Shown here piece after piece: positions 26,501-37,038 of a DNA stretch of 64,000 nt. Source of the stretch: Branchiostoma floridae (taxonomy: Eukaryota > Chordata > Leptocardii > Amphioxiformes > Branchiostomatidae); assembly GCF_000003815.2 (NCBI RefSeq), contig NC_049979.1, positions 18,709,188 through 18,773,187 on the forward strand, written 5' to 3'. The stretch's first letter is position 1; every line of letters starts with the position of its first letter. Below the pieces are notes generated by a model, which was not told the DNA's origin, did no database searches, and worked only from the letters and a program-made list of their open reading frames with translations. The position numbers were made by a program, and so were the translations under genes.

Positions 26501-29500
26501 TTTTAGTGAAGGATGCATGTTTTTTTAAATACTACAGAATAGTTTCTGAAGCACCACATGTATGTTATGAGGGAGAGTACAACAGCATGAAACATACCCA
26601 TATTGTGCCTACAGGAAAGGATGTTACTTCTCTATGGATGTCTATACCTATGACGAAGGTACTCTGCAGCAGCTCTCACCTGCTGAGATCAAGGAACAAC
26701 TTAGGATCATCTGTGAAACAGCTGATGCACAAGGTTTGGCCTGGCACAAAGTTGGACATACTACTGAGTACTGAGGGTTGTGATAAGGATATCAAAACAC
26801 TTCATGGGCAAGATGAATCGCAGACACATTCTTATTTTTATGATAAAAATGTCTGTATAATTTTAGATTTTGAGATGAATAGAATGTCTTCTTGGAAAAA
26901 TAGCCTTATCAGCAAACCCTTGGTTGCATCGTTATAGTTTTTCGTGTGTGCAGTAGGTTGTGTGATTAGTTGTGTTTGTTGTAACTTTTGTGTAGCTAGT
27001 TTTTCACTTAACGACACTCCATTCATGTTTATTTCTGTTGTGTTGCACGTTCTGAACTTTTATTCACTTTATCCAGGTTATAGGCCTTGGAGTAAAGGTG
27101 TTGCTGTGTGCTCTGCATGCATTTGAATTTGGTCTCAGTGTGAAAAATACAACCAAGAAGGTAACTGAAGATATTTGCACTGGTCTTCAACAGTAATAAA
27201 TGCATGTTTTGCTGTTCAACATTTCTTTAAGTTATGTTTGGTAATTTATTCTCATACCACATATTTCTTTTCTTCAAAATCACATAATATTATTTGATAA
27301 AGTCTTTGTGAAGTTGAAACTTTGAATGTTCAAAATTGATTGTGATAATGTGTACCTACTGACCAGTACTCATGGTGGATGCTCAAGGTGAAGGTGATGA
27401 TGGTACTTTCTGTAACCATAAAGGTGTGCTTGTGTGATTACAGATAGCAATGGCCTGGCCAACAGTCTTGCCTCGATCACATCTCAACACAGAACAGTGT
27501 GGGCTAAGGTGGGTGATGTAGACAGTTGTCAAGCATGTGATTTAGGAAACATCAGGTCAAACTCAAATATACTATAGTAGACTTAAATTTGCAGTCTTTT
27601 GCCCTGAAAAAAAATCTTAAAATGTTGGTAAAACAGGTATATCTTAAATTTTTTTATTTGATTCAATTTGAAGGATATGCCCAAAAAACCATTGTATGTC
27701 TGAGTCTGCCACGGTTACGTATGTCATGTGTTTGAAACATTTTTTATGTTTGTTAGCAACGTCAAGTACTGCTGGAGTCAGAACAAAATGCAGAGTCTCT
27801 GGAGATCATTGAGACAGCAATTACTGTCATCTCTTTGGACACTGTTTCCCCACAGGTAGGTGTGCATCATTGCTGCTTACTGTAATGCGTGTGGCCATGG
27901 AAGACTAAAAGAAGAAGGTCTTATCAATTAGATAAGCAATTAACTTATTGTGAACAATATGTATTTTATGCAATGAATCCATATATTTTAGGGTGGTCCC
28001 TGATTAGCAAAGCCCCAATATTTAAAAAAGGTAATATACGTACCATCCAAAATAACCACGTACAGGCACTGAAATTGAGGCCCATAGTTTATTTGGGAGT
28101 CAGGAGAGGCAGGAAGTGTGGCCAAATTTTTCAAATTGGGAAAAAAAGAACAGCAGAATCCGAGACGCAACAAATAAAATTGGTGTGCCTTAATTATAAG
28201 CTTCAACATTGTTTTATTCTATTTCTTTATTTTTCAAGGACCTTAGTGAACAGGCCAAGCTGGTTATGATGGGGGATGGAACCAACAGGTACATGGACCC
28301 ATACTATTGTCTGTCAATGTCAACATGCTATACATGCAGTATCTCGTGTGATACCTCTAGATTTGTGGTGTGTTGCCCTATTCTAGACTTAGTCTTAGGC
28401 GGAATATTAATTTTTTAATTATTTTTGCAGTGCCGAGTGCCTTTCTGTATGTACAATGTCTGCTCTGATATAATTCTATACCTCTGTTACAGGTGGTATG
28501 ACAAGTCCATGACAATTGTGGTCTTTCCCAACGGTAAAGCAGGAGCCACAGTGGAGCACTCATTCATGGATGCAACGGTATATACCCTGAGACACTTACA
28601 TGTGACATTTTGAATTCTGTATGTATTACCACTGTCTAAGCTCCAAGCAGATATCTGGGTACTGTTTCTTCTGTGGGAAAAGTTGATTATCTTTTTACCC
28701 AAGCATCTGCTTTGAGACTATTACAGCCAATGCCAGGTCTACAAAAAATAACACTTTAACACTTTTGACAATTTAATTGTCAAAACTATAGAAATGCTGC
28801 TTTTTATTTTTGGATGGCTCTTATACCAAGTAAGACTAGCTGTTTTAAGACTGTTTAGTGGAAGTATATCATTTCACCCAGTTCTTGATACCTAGTTCAC
28901 TCCCTAGGAGTAATATGTCTCATCTCCATTGCTATCTTCAGAACTGAGGACGGATATGAGTTCCATACAGGTCCCTCACACAATAATGGAACCTGTATCT
29001 TTGTCTTGTCAGATATTCTCCCGAGCCTGGGAATATGTACTTTCCCATGAGCAGTACAAGAACGGGCAGGTGCCTCCTGAACAGTGTGCCTGGTGGAGGA
29101 AACTTGCCCCGCCCAAACAGTAAGTTGAAGGGAAGCAACACATAAACATGATAAAGCAAATTATGGTACATGTAACTGTTATAGTAGAAGAAAGGAGACT
29201 TTTTTGTAGATTTTTATATCTAATTGGATCAACATCAAACCTTCATATCAAGTTAAATTTTTAAGGCAAGATGACAGTTTGTGTTCATTTCAGGCTGCAG
29301 TGGAACCTGAATGGGTTTGCCGCTGCATTAGAAGGAGCAAAGACACACATACAAAAGACTGTAAGTTTCATTCATTGGTTAACGTCTCCGGTCCTAATTC
29401 CGACCTATCCCTAATCCCGAACTAGTTGGAAAAACGAGCAGTGCTGCGATACGCATGAGTGCCCACTCATGATATGGGCCGTGACAGTTGACTAAGTTAC

Positions 29501-32500
29501 TCTCTTGAATACCACACGGTAAAAACATTTGTTTAAGTTCGAAAGTACCAACAACCAATGCTTGAAAATTTGCTTGAATTTTACCGCTATGGCGAGAGTT
29601 GACGAGCGAACAGCTTACGAACATGGCCTTCAACACGGCGGAATTATTCAGTGTAGAATACTTAACATCCCTGCATGACGCCTCATGTATAAACAGTGAT
29701 AGTTAAACTTTACAACAAGCTACACCTATGTCATGATAGTGTCTTTCTTGCTTGATAATCGGAGCTAACACGACGTGCGATTTTTCTCGCATCTTCGAGT
29801 CCGCCATTTTTATCGACNNNNNNNNNNNNNNNNNNNNNNNNNNNNNNNNNNNNNNNNNNNNNNNNNNNNNNNNNNNNNNNNNNNNNNNNNNNNNNNNNNN
29901 NNNNNNNNNNNNNNNNNTCGCGCCGCAACTGTTGGCGGAATGAAAAGACTGAGCTCTGTTTTCGACAGAAATATAGTTATCAAGTATTTCAATGGCAGTT
30001 TCGTCGTTTTAAATGCTTGACTATGTCCAAAAATCACACTGTAGTTGCATAGTTCGGGATTATGGCACACATTTTTGCGATGGAACGTTCCACATGCAAA
30101 TGAACCTAAAACCATCTGTAGCTTCCGCGAGATGTAATGCTCCGACGCAAAGCGCATCACTTGAGAAAAATACACGCCTGTCAAGCTTTAATCACGGTTA
30201 TATGTACAGTACAAGATGAAAGCTCAACTCACAATGGTTAAGTGTCAAGTACACATTATAAGTGTGCGTTCGTGTAGAACATAGGTCGGAATTAGGACCG
30301 GAGACGTTAATGTACAATTGGAAACACCTTCTACCTTTTCTTCTTCAGTGTTGCTGTATGTTAACTTTGCTAAACTGATCAAAGTTACACAATCTTTCCT
30401 GTCACAGATCCAGGACATAGACTTGGTGGTTGTAGGCTCCGACTATGGCAAAGGCTGGATAAAACAACAGAGGGTTAGCCCGGATAGTTTCTTGCAGGTA
30501 GGATTCATTATAAATGTATTGTGAGTAATTTTGGTTTGAAAAGTTAGTCTTGTTTGAAGAGTAGTAGTAACATATTGGCTGAAGCTGAAGTGGCAGGTGC
30601 TGTTTTTTCAGATGGCTTTGCAGCTGGCCTATTATCGGCTGCATGAAGAGACACCAAAGACGTATGAATCTGCAACTACCAGGTACAAAACTGTGGTATA
30701 CAAGTACTGTGCCAGGACAAGACAGTCTATCTTTTGCTTTTGCTTTTGTGAAAATAATTTCAAATGTTACTGTAGAATCTTCATTGATTCTGTGAAAGTT
30801 TACAGCTATGTATTTCTATGTACCTGTGTAGGGATGTTTGCCCTGGGAAGAACAGAAACCATCCGGTCTGTGTCAGATCACTCTGTCAAGTGGGTCAAAG
30901 TAAGAACCATCTTCTGTGCTTCCATTCAGTCCAAGAACATGTAGTTCCAAGTACTTTTTATCTATTAATGTTACAACATGGTCTGGAAAATGTTATGCCA
31001 AAAAACAAAACTTAGTAGACTATTTCACTGTAAGTGAATCTACTATGAGCATTTTTGTAACATTGTATGATTAGTAGTTGGCAGCAAATTAGGTAGAATT
31101 TAGACCAAAGTTTCCTTACTAAATCGACAGTGAAATAGGCACATCGCAAAAGATATGCTTGTTACAGTACAGCAATAGGGACTCCATATCCTTGTCGCTT
31201 TCAAGGGCTTAGCATAAAAAAAAGCTATTGATTGAAGGTGACCAGATTGAGTCTTGTACATTTATATTGCCATCTTTTTTTTTTTTTACTCAATGGTCAC
31301 CACGTAACAAGGCCATGGAGGCCACTCAAGGTTACGGGTTACATGATTGGAACTGTAAAAGCAACTCTTCGCCCCTAGGTCAGAAACATCATGATTGAGA
31401 CCAGCCCAATTGCTCACTATGAGTGAGGACTAACTGACCCAATAGGCGAAGTAGGGGTTACGAGGGCTGCTCGGGAGATTCCCTACCCCTATTTTGGCCG
31501 GAATGGTTTGATCCGCTCGGTTGGATGTTCGCACATGTGGCGGGTTCTTAAACGTGCTTGGGGTGTTGCTCTCCCCGAACACGGGACCTCCATTTAATGT
31601 CCTATCCGAAGGACGGCCCAAGCCGAAGCTAGGTACTACTCATTTTCACTTGAGTGAAGTGAGGAAAGTCGTGTAAAGTGCCTTTCCCAAGGGCACAAGA
31701 TCAGTAACACAGCAGGCGGATTCGAACCCGCAACCTCTCGGTCACGGGCCGAAGAAACTACCACTGCGCTACACGGTCCCAAAATCTACATTTTTTATAG
31801 TCCATGGACAGGGAAGATGTCACCCCAGAGGAGAAGGTGTCTCTACTGAAGAAGGCTATCCAGTACCAGACTGACTACAAGGTCGCTGCTGTGAACGGGA
31901 GAGGTGTTGACAGACATCTCCTTGGTCTGTATCTAGCTGCACAGGACATGGGCTATCCACTGCCCCAGTTCTTCAACACAAAGGTACCTGGATACTGTTG
32001 ATGATGTAGTATAGTAATGATGCTGGTATGAGTATTATGAATCATTAAAAATGCACTGTTACATTGGTGTGGTAGTTTTGTTAAACCATGAGCATATATA
32101 CATGTAAGGCCACGTTGATTTGATTATATGGATGACATCCTCTGGGAACTCCAAAAGTGATGCGAGCGAGCGAATAAAAAAAAAGTTTGGCCAAAAAAAA
32201 AGTTGCCTTCAGTATGAAATCAAAGTGGCCAGGAAGGTTGAACATAGGACTAAAAACACAGTATGGTATACGAACAGTTAGGTGTAGGGACCAGTACATC
32301 ATACGGGTGCAAAACATTTTTCTTCTTCTTGGACCAATCCGAAAAAAAACAGACCTGAAAAAAAAATCAGATGAACGGGTTTCGCCAATTACAAAATGGA
32401 CACACTATGTCGGCAGGTGTTTGGGGTCTTACCGGGGGCCAAGAAGACAACAAGAGCAAAGTCAAGTAGAGTTTATAGTCAATTGTACAAAGTTTCTACA

Positions 32501-33812
32501 GTCAAAGGTACAGAGACAGTTAGCCTTGATTACAGTGGGAGTCCAATAATCCACCAAGCAGATTCCTTTGTATCAAAATTGACCAATTACCATTGTTTTG
32601 AGTATTGCCAGTTCTCAAGTTTCCACAGACAATCAGGTCCAGGTTCAGGTCCAGACCTGGAAATGATCTTCTGAACCTGAACGTGACCTTTACCTGAATT
32701 TTCTGTACTGGTACCTCCCCCTACCAACAATACTTTTTTTTTTTCTTTCTGACCTTTCACATCTTATTCTTTGACTTTAGATTTATTTTGGCATTCTATG
32801 GCATTAGTTATCTGTTTTCTGATACTTTTTTTACAATCTACGGAATATTTGTGCTCATTTTACAGCTGTTTTGCATAATTTACTGTGTGGTCCAAAACTT
32901 TTTTTTTTTTTGGAAACGGCCGAAAATTGGTGCGAGCGCGGATGTCATCCATATAATCAAATCAACATGGCCTTAAAGAGAGAAAGAAAGAAGTCTCCGC
33001 CCCGCATGCATGGGCTTTTTTATGTGGTTGTGAATAATGTGTTAATGCAACCATTTCTACCATAGGCTTGGAAAATGAGAGACAAGCTATCAACATCACA
33101 AGCACCTGCCAAGTTCACGCGGGAGTGGAAGCTACAGACCTGTACTGTAGGATATGGATTCGGGCCTTCACACATGGAAGGTTACTCTGTGTCATACATG
33201 GTCATTGGGGAGGACTTAGGTAATAGCATCACAGATGAGCGTGATATTTTAGTTCTAATGCCTTACTAGTAAGCAAAAAGTATGTTATTTTGCTCGTTTT
33301 GATTGACATGGTCCTGTCCATGGTGCTGAACTTAATTGGTTAACATGGTCTTCATTGACATGGTCCTGTCCATGGTGCTGAACTTAATTGGTTAACATGG
33401 TCTTCATTGACATGGTCCTGTCCATGGTGCTGAACCTAATTGGTTGACATGGTCTTCATTGACATGGTCCTGTCCATGGTGCTGAACCTAATTCACTCAC
33501 ACTGTAATTCTTGGGTTCAGTTTGGTTTTTCTTTGTTCTTTCAAAGGGAAGGAATGTATATCCTGGCCAACACATTATTTTGTTTCAAAGGTCTGTAGTT
33601 TGAATTTTTGTAAATTCAAACTACAGACCTTTGAAACAATACAATTTGCTGCAAAAGCAACATAGACTTCAGAACTGATAAGTTTGTGTTGTGTTTCAGT
33701 GAACTTCCACATATGCACCAGGAAACACTGCACAGCCACCATGTCTGAAAAGATGGGAGCAGCCATCAAGCAGGCCATGACTGACATGAAGGCACTGATG
33801 GAGGGAAAATAG
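23562..33812 (+). CDS. carnitine O-palmitoyltransferase 1-like (CPT1 family)
   Basis: The exons are 23562-23846, 24109-24221, 24350-24466, 24863-24939, 25436-25526, 25806-25833, 26167-26219, 26333-26419, 26615-26733, 27444-27508, 27757-27855, 28239-28288, 28493-28577, 29013-29119, 29294-29360, 30408-30497, 30612-30682, about 30833-30899, 31801-31983, 33066-33219 and 33700-33812. They encode about 706 residues (vertebrate CPT1 is about 770). Two membrane segments (about 13-32 and 49-67) precede [12 protein letters not shown], as in outer-mitochondrial-membrane CPT1. Family blocks seen are [46 protein letters not shown], the catalytic His (about residue 417) in [32 protein letters not shown], carnitine-site STS (about 627-629), YGFGP and [17 protein letters not shown]1 moves long-chain acyl groups from CoA to carnitine, the committed step of mitochondrial fatty-acid import. 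Oddities are HSFMDA in place of the usual HSWADA, no identified N-terminal malonyl-CoA-sensing exon, and a one-base phase problem at the 30682/30833 junction. Confidence 0.9.
25195..25375 (+). mobile_element. possible retroelement 3'-end remnant in a CPT1 intron
   Basis: The block CCCTGAAGAAGGTGACAGAC followed by GGTCACTGAAACGTT and GGAATAAA resembles the 3' ends of Penelope-like or other non-LTR elements as I remember them. A small inverted repeat CCGTATTATA/TATAATACGG follows near 25340-25370. There is no coding part. The class is uncertain. Confidence 0.35.
29379..30310. mobile_element. TTAA-bordered inverted-repeat DNA transposon (non-autonomous) with an N gap inside
   Basis: Thirty-base perfect terminal inverted repeats occupy 29379-29408 and 30281-30310. 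They begin TTAACGTCTCCGG and contain CCTAATTCCG. TTAA lies at both outer ends, matching the target-site duplication of piggyBac or Kolobok superfamilies. A second inverted pair, TAATCCCGAAC at 29412 and GTTCGGGATTA at 30052, lies inside. One hundred Ns (29818-29917) fall in the middle and no transposase frame is visible. The element lies wholly within a CPT1 intron and does not touch an exon. Confidence 0.8.
29818..29917. other. assembly gap (100 N)
   Basis: There are exactly 100 Ns, a conventional placeholder for a gap of unknown length, inside the TTAA-bordered element. Any frame running through them is meaningless. Confidence 0.99.
31275..31780 (-). mobile_element. tRNA-derived SINE
   Basis: Read on the minus strand, the element starts GGGACCGTGTAGCGCAGTGG. 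It has a polymerase III A box (TAGCGCAGTGGT, plus-strand 31760-31771) and B box (GGTTCGAATCC, 31718-31728) at tRNA-like spacing. A body of about 430 bp includes GTCCTTCGGATAGGACATTA and GGTCCCGTGTTCGGG, and it ends in a 13-A tail (31275-31287). The body resembles conserved-core SINEs of marine animals as I recall them, but the family needs a library search. It is inserted antisense in a CPT1 intron and its head ends 20 bp before the exon at 31801. Confidence 0.8.
32107..32973. mobile_element. TA-bordered MITE-like element
   Basis: Nearly perfect terminal inverted repeats of about 34 bp (one mismatch) run from 32107-32140 and 32940-32973, beginning AGGCC and containing TTGATTTGATTATATGGATG. 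TA flanks both ends, consistent with a TA target duplication (Tc1/mariner or similar). Subterminal A-runs and GCGAGCG motifs mirror each other. There is no transposase frame. It lies in the CPT1 intron between 31983 and 33066, ending about 90 bp before the exon. Confidence 0.75.
33305..33493. repeat. 52-bp tandem repeat, about 3.6 copies
   Basis: Units start at 33305, 33357, 33409 and 33461 (partial). Each begins GACATGGTCCTGTCCATGG. The copies differ at only a few bases, so the array is young. It is intronic in the CPT1-like gene, between exons 33066-33219 and 33700-33812. Confidence 0.95.
33582..33637. repeat. perfect 26-bp hairpin with 4-base loop
   Basis: The left arm 33582-33607 is the exact reverse complement of 33612-33637 with loop TTGT. 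It lies 63 bp before the last CPT1 exon, just after the tandem array. It may be a recent foldback or MITE remnant, or a template-switch product. It is perfectly paired and shorter than most pre-miRNAs, so a miRNA role is not claimed. Confidence 0.9.
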
Positions 33813-36800
33813 CAACAAGAGAGCAATAGAAAATTAATTGATAGGATAATCAGAGAGTTTTTGTTTGCATCTGTTTGCTGATTATCTATTTTGTTGTTGT
33901 GACAATCTAGTTGAATCTTTGTCTAAAGTCTTAAAGGAGTCTCAAGATTAACTCTTGGTCAGTCTTTCTTGTGGTCTTATGTTGGGCCATGTGCAATGTA
34001 GGCATCTACACCTGAGCTCACAGGGTCCCAAAATGTTATATCTCTTTGTTTGCACTGCCCTAGACCAAGTCTAACAACCATGATTGATTATGTCTTTCTC
34101 TATTGGAAGTACATTTACTGTCAAACTTACTTGCAGTGAAGCTTGATGAAATAAATGTTGATGTCCTGAAGATCATCAGTTGAGGAAGTTTTGCAGCATG
34201 GTGACTCACAATCAATACTTGAAGTATTGCAGGATATGCTACTACGTACATGTATTGCCTTTCTTCATTGCTGTACCAAAATGCCATGCCAGCAGCTGAC
34301 ATTGTGAACAAAGCCTGTATGTCTATAGATAATGGATGCCAGAATGTCAAACCTTAACCAGTAGCTTGTAGATGGCATCATACTCTCAACTTGGCACTAA
34401 TTCAGTGGGGATTCAGCGGGCCACAGTTAAAGATGTGTAGCAAATGCCAGATGTGAAGTTGGATTGTGATAGGAGCAGTAGCATTGAAGCTGAAGTTTGA
34501 TATCACTGACAAAAAGACCTGCAGTATTAATCCAGATAATTTACCTACATGTATACAGCAGAATATCAGTCAGTACGCATCAATAGAGACAATCTGGGCA
34601 CCGAAACATAATTTGCTGTCAAAGTGGTTGAAAATGATTGCAGATGCCACCTTGGATGTGGACCAAAAGCTTTTTGGTATTTTTCAACGATATATTTTTT
34701 TGCCACTTTACCGTCACCTTGTAAGACATTCTTGATATTTTATTGCCTTAATGCATATATATGTTTGTGTGTGTGTGTAACTACATTCAGTTTGGAGTAA
34801 TACATGGTGGAGGGTTCATATTCACGGCTTGTACATTACTTTCTACATAGTGTTGATTTTGCAAGCGTATCAAGAAAACAGAATAGCAGATTCAAGTGAT
34901 GATGCGATTTCCTAATTTAAAACATAACTGATATTGATACTAGACAGATCAAATAGATGCAAGTGTGACACATCCAGTTCAGTTATTCTATATGTGTGAT
35001 TTCTGTAAAAGTCCATGGATAAGGCATGTTAGTGATAGAACATTTCCACATAGAAGACAAAAGAGTCTCCAGTGATCTTACTGGGGTCTATCTTGGACCT
35101 GAAAGTCCCCAGATGTTGAAAGAATAAAAAAATGTAAGCTTTGTAGGTACGTAATGTATTTGTAATTGGTAAGGAAGCTTTTTTCAGATGAGTTAATATT
35201 GCTGCAACATTGTTATAACCAATTTAATTTCACACCAAAAGGTAAACATTGTTGGAGTACTGATACCAATCAATAGATGGCGCTTCTGTAATACTTAGGT
35301 ATGGCAAGGAGTTGAAACCGTTCGTGACGATGGATTCAGATTACTGCATACTAGACACATTCATGACATGGCAGGGTTTACATAAAATAACAAAGAAACG
35401 GGAAACCTGAATTCTCCTGATCATATCTGTTTTTTTCTTTATCGACTGCATTATATTGTTTGTCATTGGAAAGGTTATTGGTCACCATTTATAGTTAACA
35501 CATTTTAACGGTCGTATAACGTTACTTATGGGACAAGCTAGAGTGGCTCACAAAAGTGCTTGAGTGGCTCACAAAAGGAGTGAAAGTTTTCATTTACCAT
35601 ATCTAAATATTTTAATGATTATCACTCTGTCTTATATACAATTAGAGAGCTTGTTAATCGTCCATTTCGTCTGTAAACTTCTTATATAGGGAGTATAATT
35701 AATGCAAGTAAGAAAGACGTATTGACAGATGCGGTAGCGGACTAAAAAAATGCGCCTTAAAAAATGACACTTCTTCAGAGATGTGACTGAGGAAATTATT
35801 CCGAGGAACCGTTAAACGTTCACCCTCACACTTCTCTGCTCACCGTCCTCGGCTTAGGTCACGTTAGATTTTCAAAAGGGCGTCGCCGCGCGTTTCCGTC
35901 TAGCAAACGGCCATTGCCATTTGAAATGGTCGACACCATCCGAGTGTATCAAAACTTGGGGGTGGGTGGCAAGAGGCGAGATCATTAAAAAAAAACAATA
36001 TCAATATTTCAGTATCGTTTACGACAGTATCGTGAAAGTGAAAGTGGAAGATCTAGAAATTGGTGAATAAAAGGGCGTCAGCTCGGATTCGAATCCAAGG
36101 GTCCAAAAACCCTAAAACCACGATTCTCTACGCTTTCCTAAACCATCAGGGTTTGATTGAATGGCTAACCTTCCATAGAATCGGCCGTTTCAAATGGCAA
36201 CGACTGTACGAGACGGAAATAATCAGCGTGTTTGGTGGGCATTGATAAAAGGGCTTTATAATTCCCGAGGATTCTATAAATAAGGGCCAAAGAACCGGTA
36301 GCACCTGCCGAGGTATTACAAAAAGGCACCTGTACTTACCTGTCCTCGAAAAAACTCGCCTGTCCTCGAAAAAACTCAAGTCAGTCGGACCTCTTCGGGA
36401 CAAACTAACGTTATCGGCGTACGTTTCAAGCAATGCGCATAACGTTAAAACAGTCGCATGGAATCCAGAAATATGCTAAACAGTGGAAAAGACCATTGAA
36501 GGTACCGTCAAAAGTTTATTCAGCTCTCTATATTCATATTTGCGAACTTAACATATTTGGTAAGCCGATGAGAACCAAACGCCGACTGTGCGAGGGTTTC
36601 CTTTCCTTTCACCTGCTTTTCAATACAAAGTCCCACCAAGTCCCCGTCCACTTCACATCTTCTTGAAACTCTATCACCCGGATATCTCGGGAAGGCCCAC
36701 CTGGAAGTGTTTTAGAAGCTGCTGCACGTGGGTGAGTAATATCCTTGTCACAGTCTGGCTAAAGAAGATTGCAAGAACACCTGGGAGCATCGCTTTAGAC

Positions 36801-36826
36801 AGCGGAGACACCTGTTCACCTGGCCA
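33813..36826. other. CPT1 3' UTR and intergenic interval
   Basis: AATAAA at 34150-34155 is a plausible poly(A) signal for the CPT1-like gene. Beyond it lie a short (GT)n run near 34764 and a direct duplication of GAGTGGCTCACAAAAG near 35541-35577. A 20-bp tandem duplication of TGTCCTCGAAAAAACTC lies at 36341-36380. No gene was recognised. The reading frames at 34466-34735 and 36146-36433 have no domain. Confidence 0.5.
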
Positions 36827-36884
36827 TGACGTCATCATGCACCTGGCGGTCTCGCGGGAACGCGCGATAGTTGGGCGCCATTTT
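36827..36884 (+). promoter_or_regulatory. probable promoter of the MAP3K19-like gene: CRE and YY1-like sites
   Basis: A perfect cAMP-response palindrome, TGACGTCA, lies at 36827-36834 in a CG-rich stretch. GCGCCATTTTG, matching a YY1-type GCCATTTT core, is at 36877-36884. No TATA box is present. A leader exon with donor GCCAG|GTGAG ends at 37038, which places transcription start roughly at 36.88 kb by inference. Confidence 0.45.
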
Positions 36885-37038
36885 GAATATTTACCTTGGA
36901 GTTAGCAGGCAACGAAAACAAAGTTTCAACTGACTCACCCGGCAGAGATTTTCCTATTCAGACCCAGTATGGGGTGATCGGGACAGTAACGAACTCGACA
37001 CACTTCTCGGGAGAAATGGGAGTCTAAAGTTAAGCCAG
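36885..37038 (+). other. putative 5' untranslated exon 1 of the MAP3K19-like gene
   Basis: The segment lies just downstream of the promoter motifs and ends at a consensus donor (GCCAG|GTGAGA). It would splice to the acceptor TTTCCCAG at 38298, directly before the coding exon. The 5' end is inferred. Confidence 0.4.

Noticed and set aside
26506..26937. 143-codon plus-strand frame in the CPT1 gene
   Set aside because: It reads a different frame from the true exon 26615-26733 that it spans, which gives [16 protein letters not shown] and joins its neighbours in phase.
29731..30184. Open frames running through the first N gap
   Set aside because: They are made of X residues from placeholder Ns and have no biological support.
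31718..31771. Possible tRNA gene (intact A and B boxes)
   Set aside because: The sequence beyond the B box does not close an acceptor stem and continues into a long body with a poly(A) tail, so it is a SINE head and not a tRNA gene.
33582..33637. Pre-miRNA
   Set aside because: A fully perfect 26-bp stem with a 4-base loop is too short and too perfect for a typical animal miRNA precursor, and no small-RNA evidence is available.
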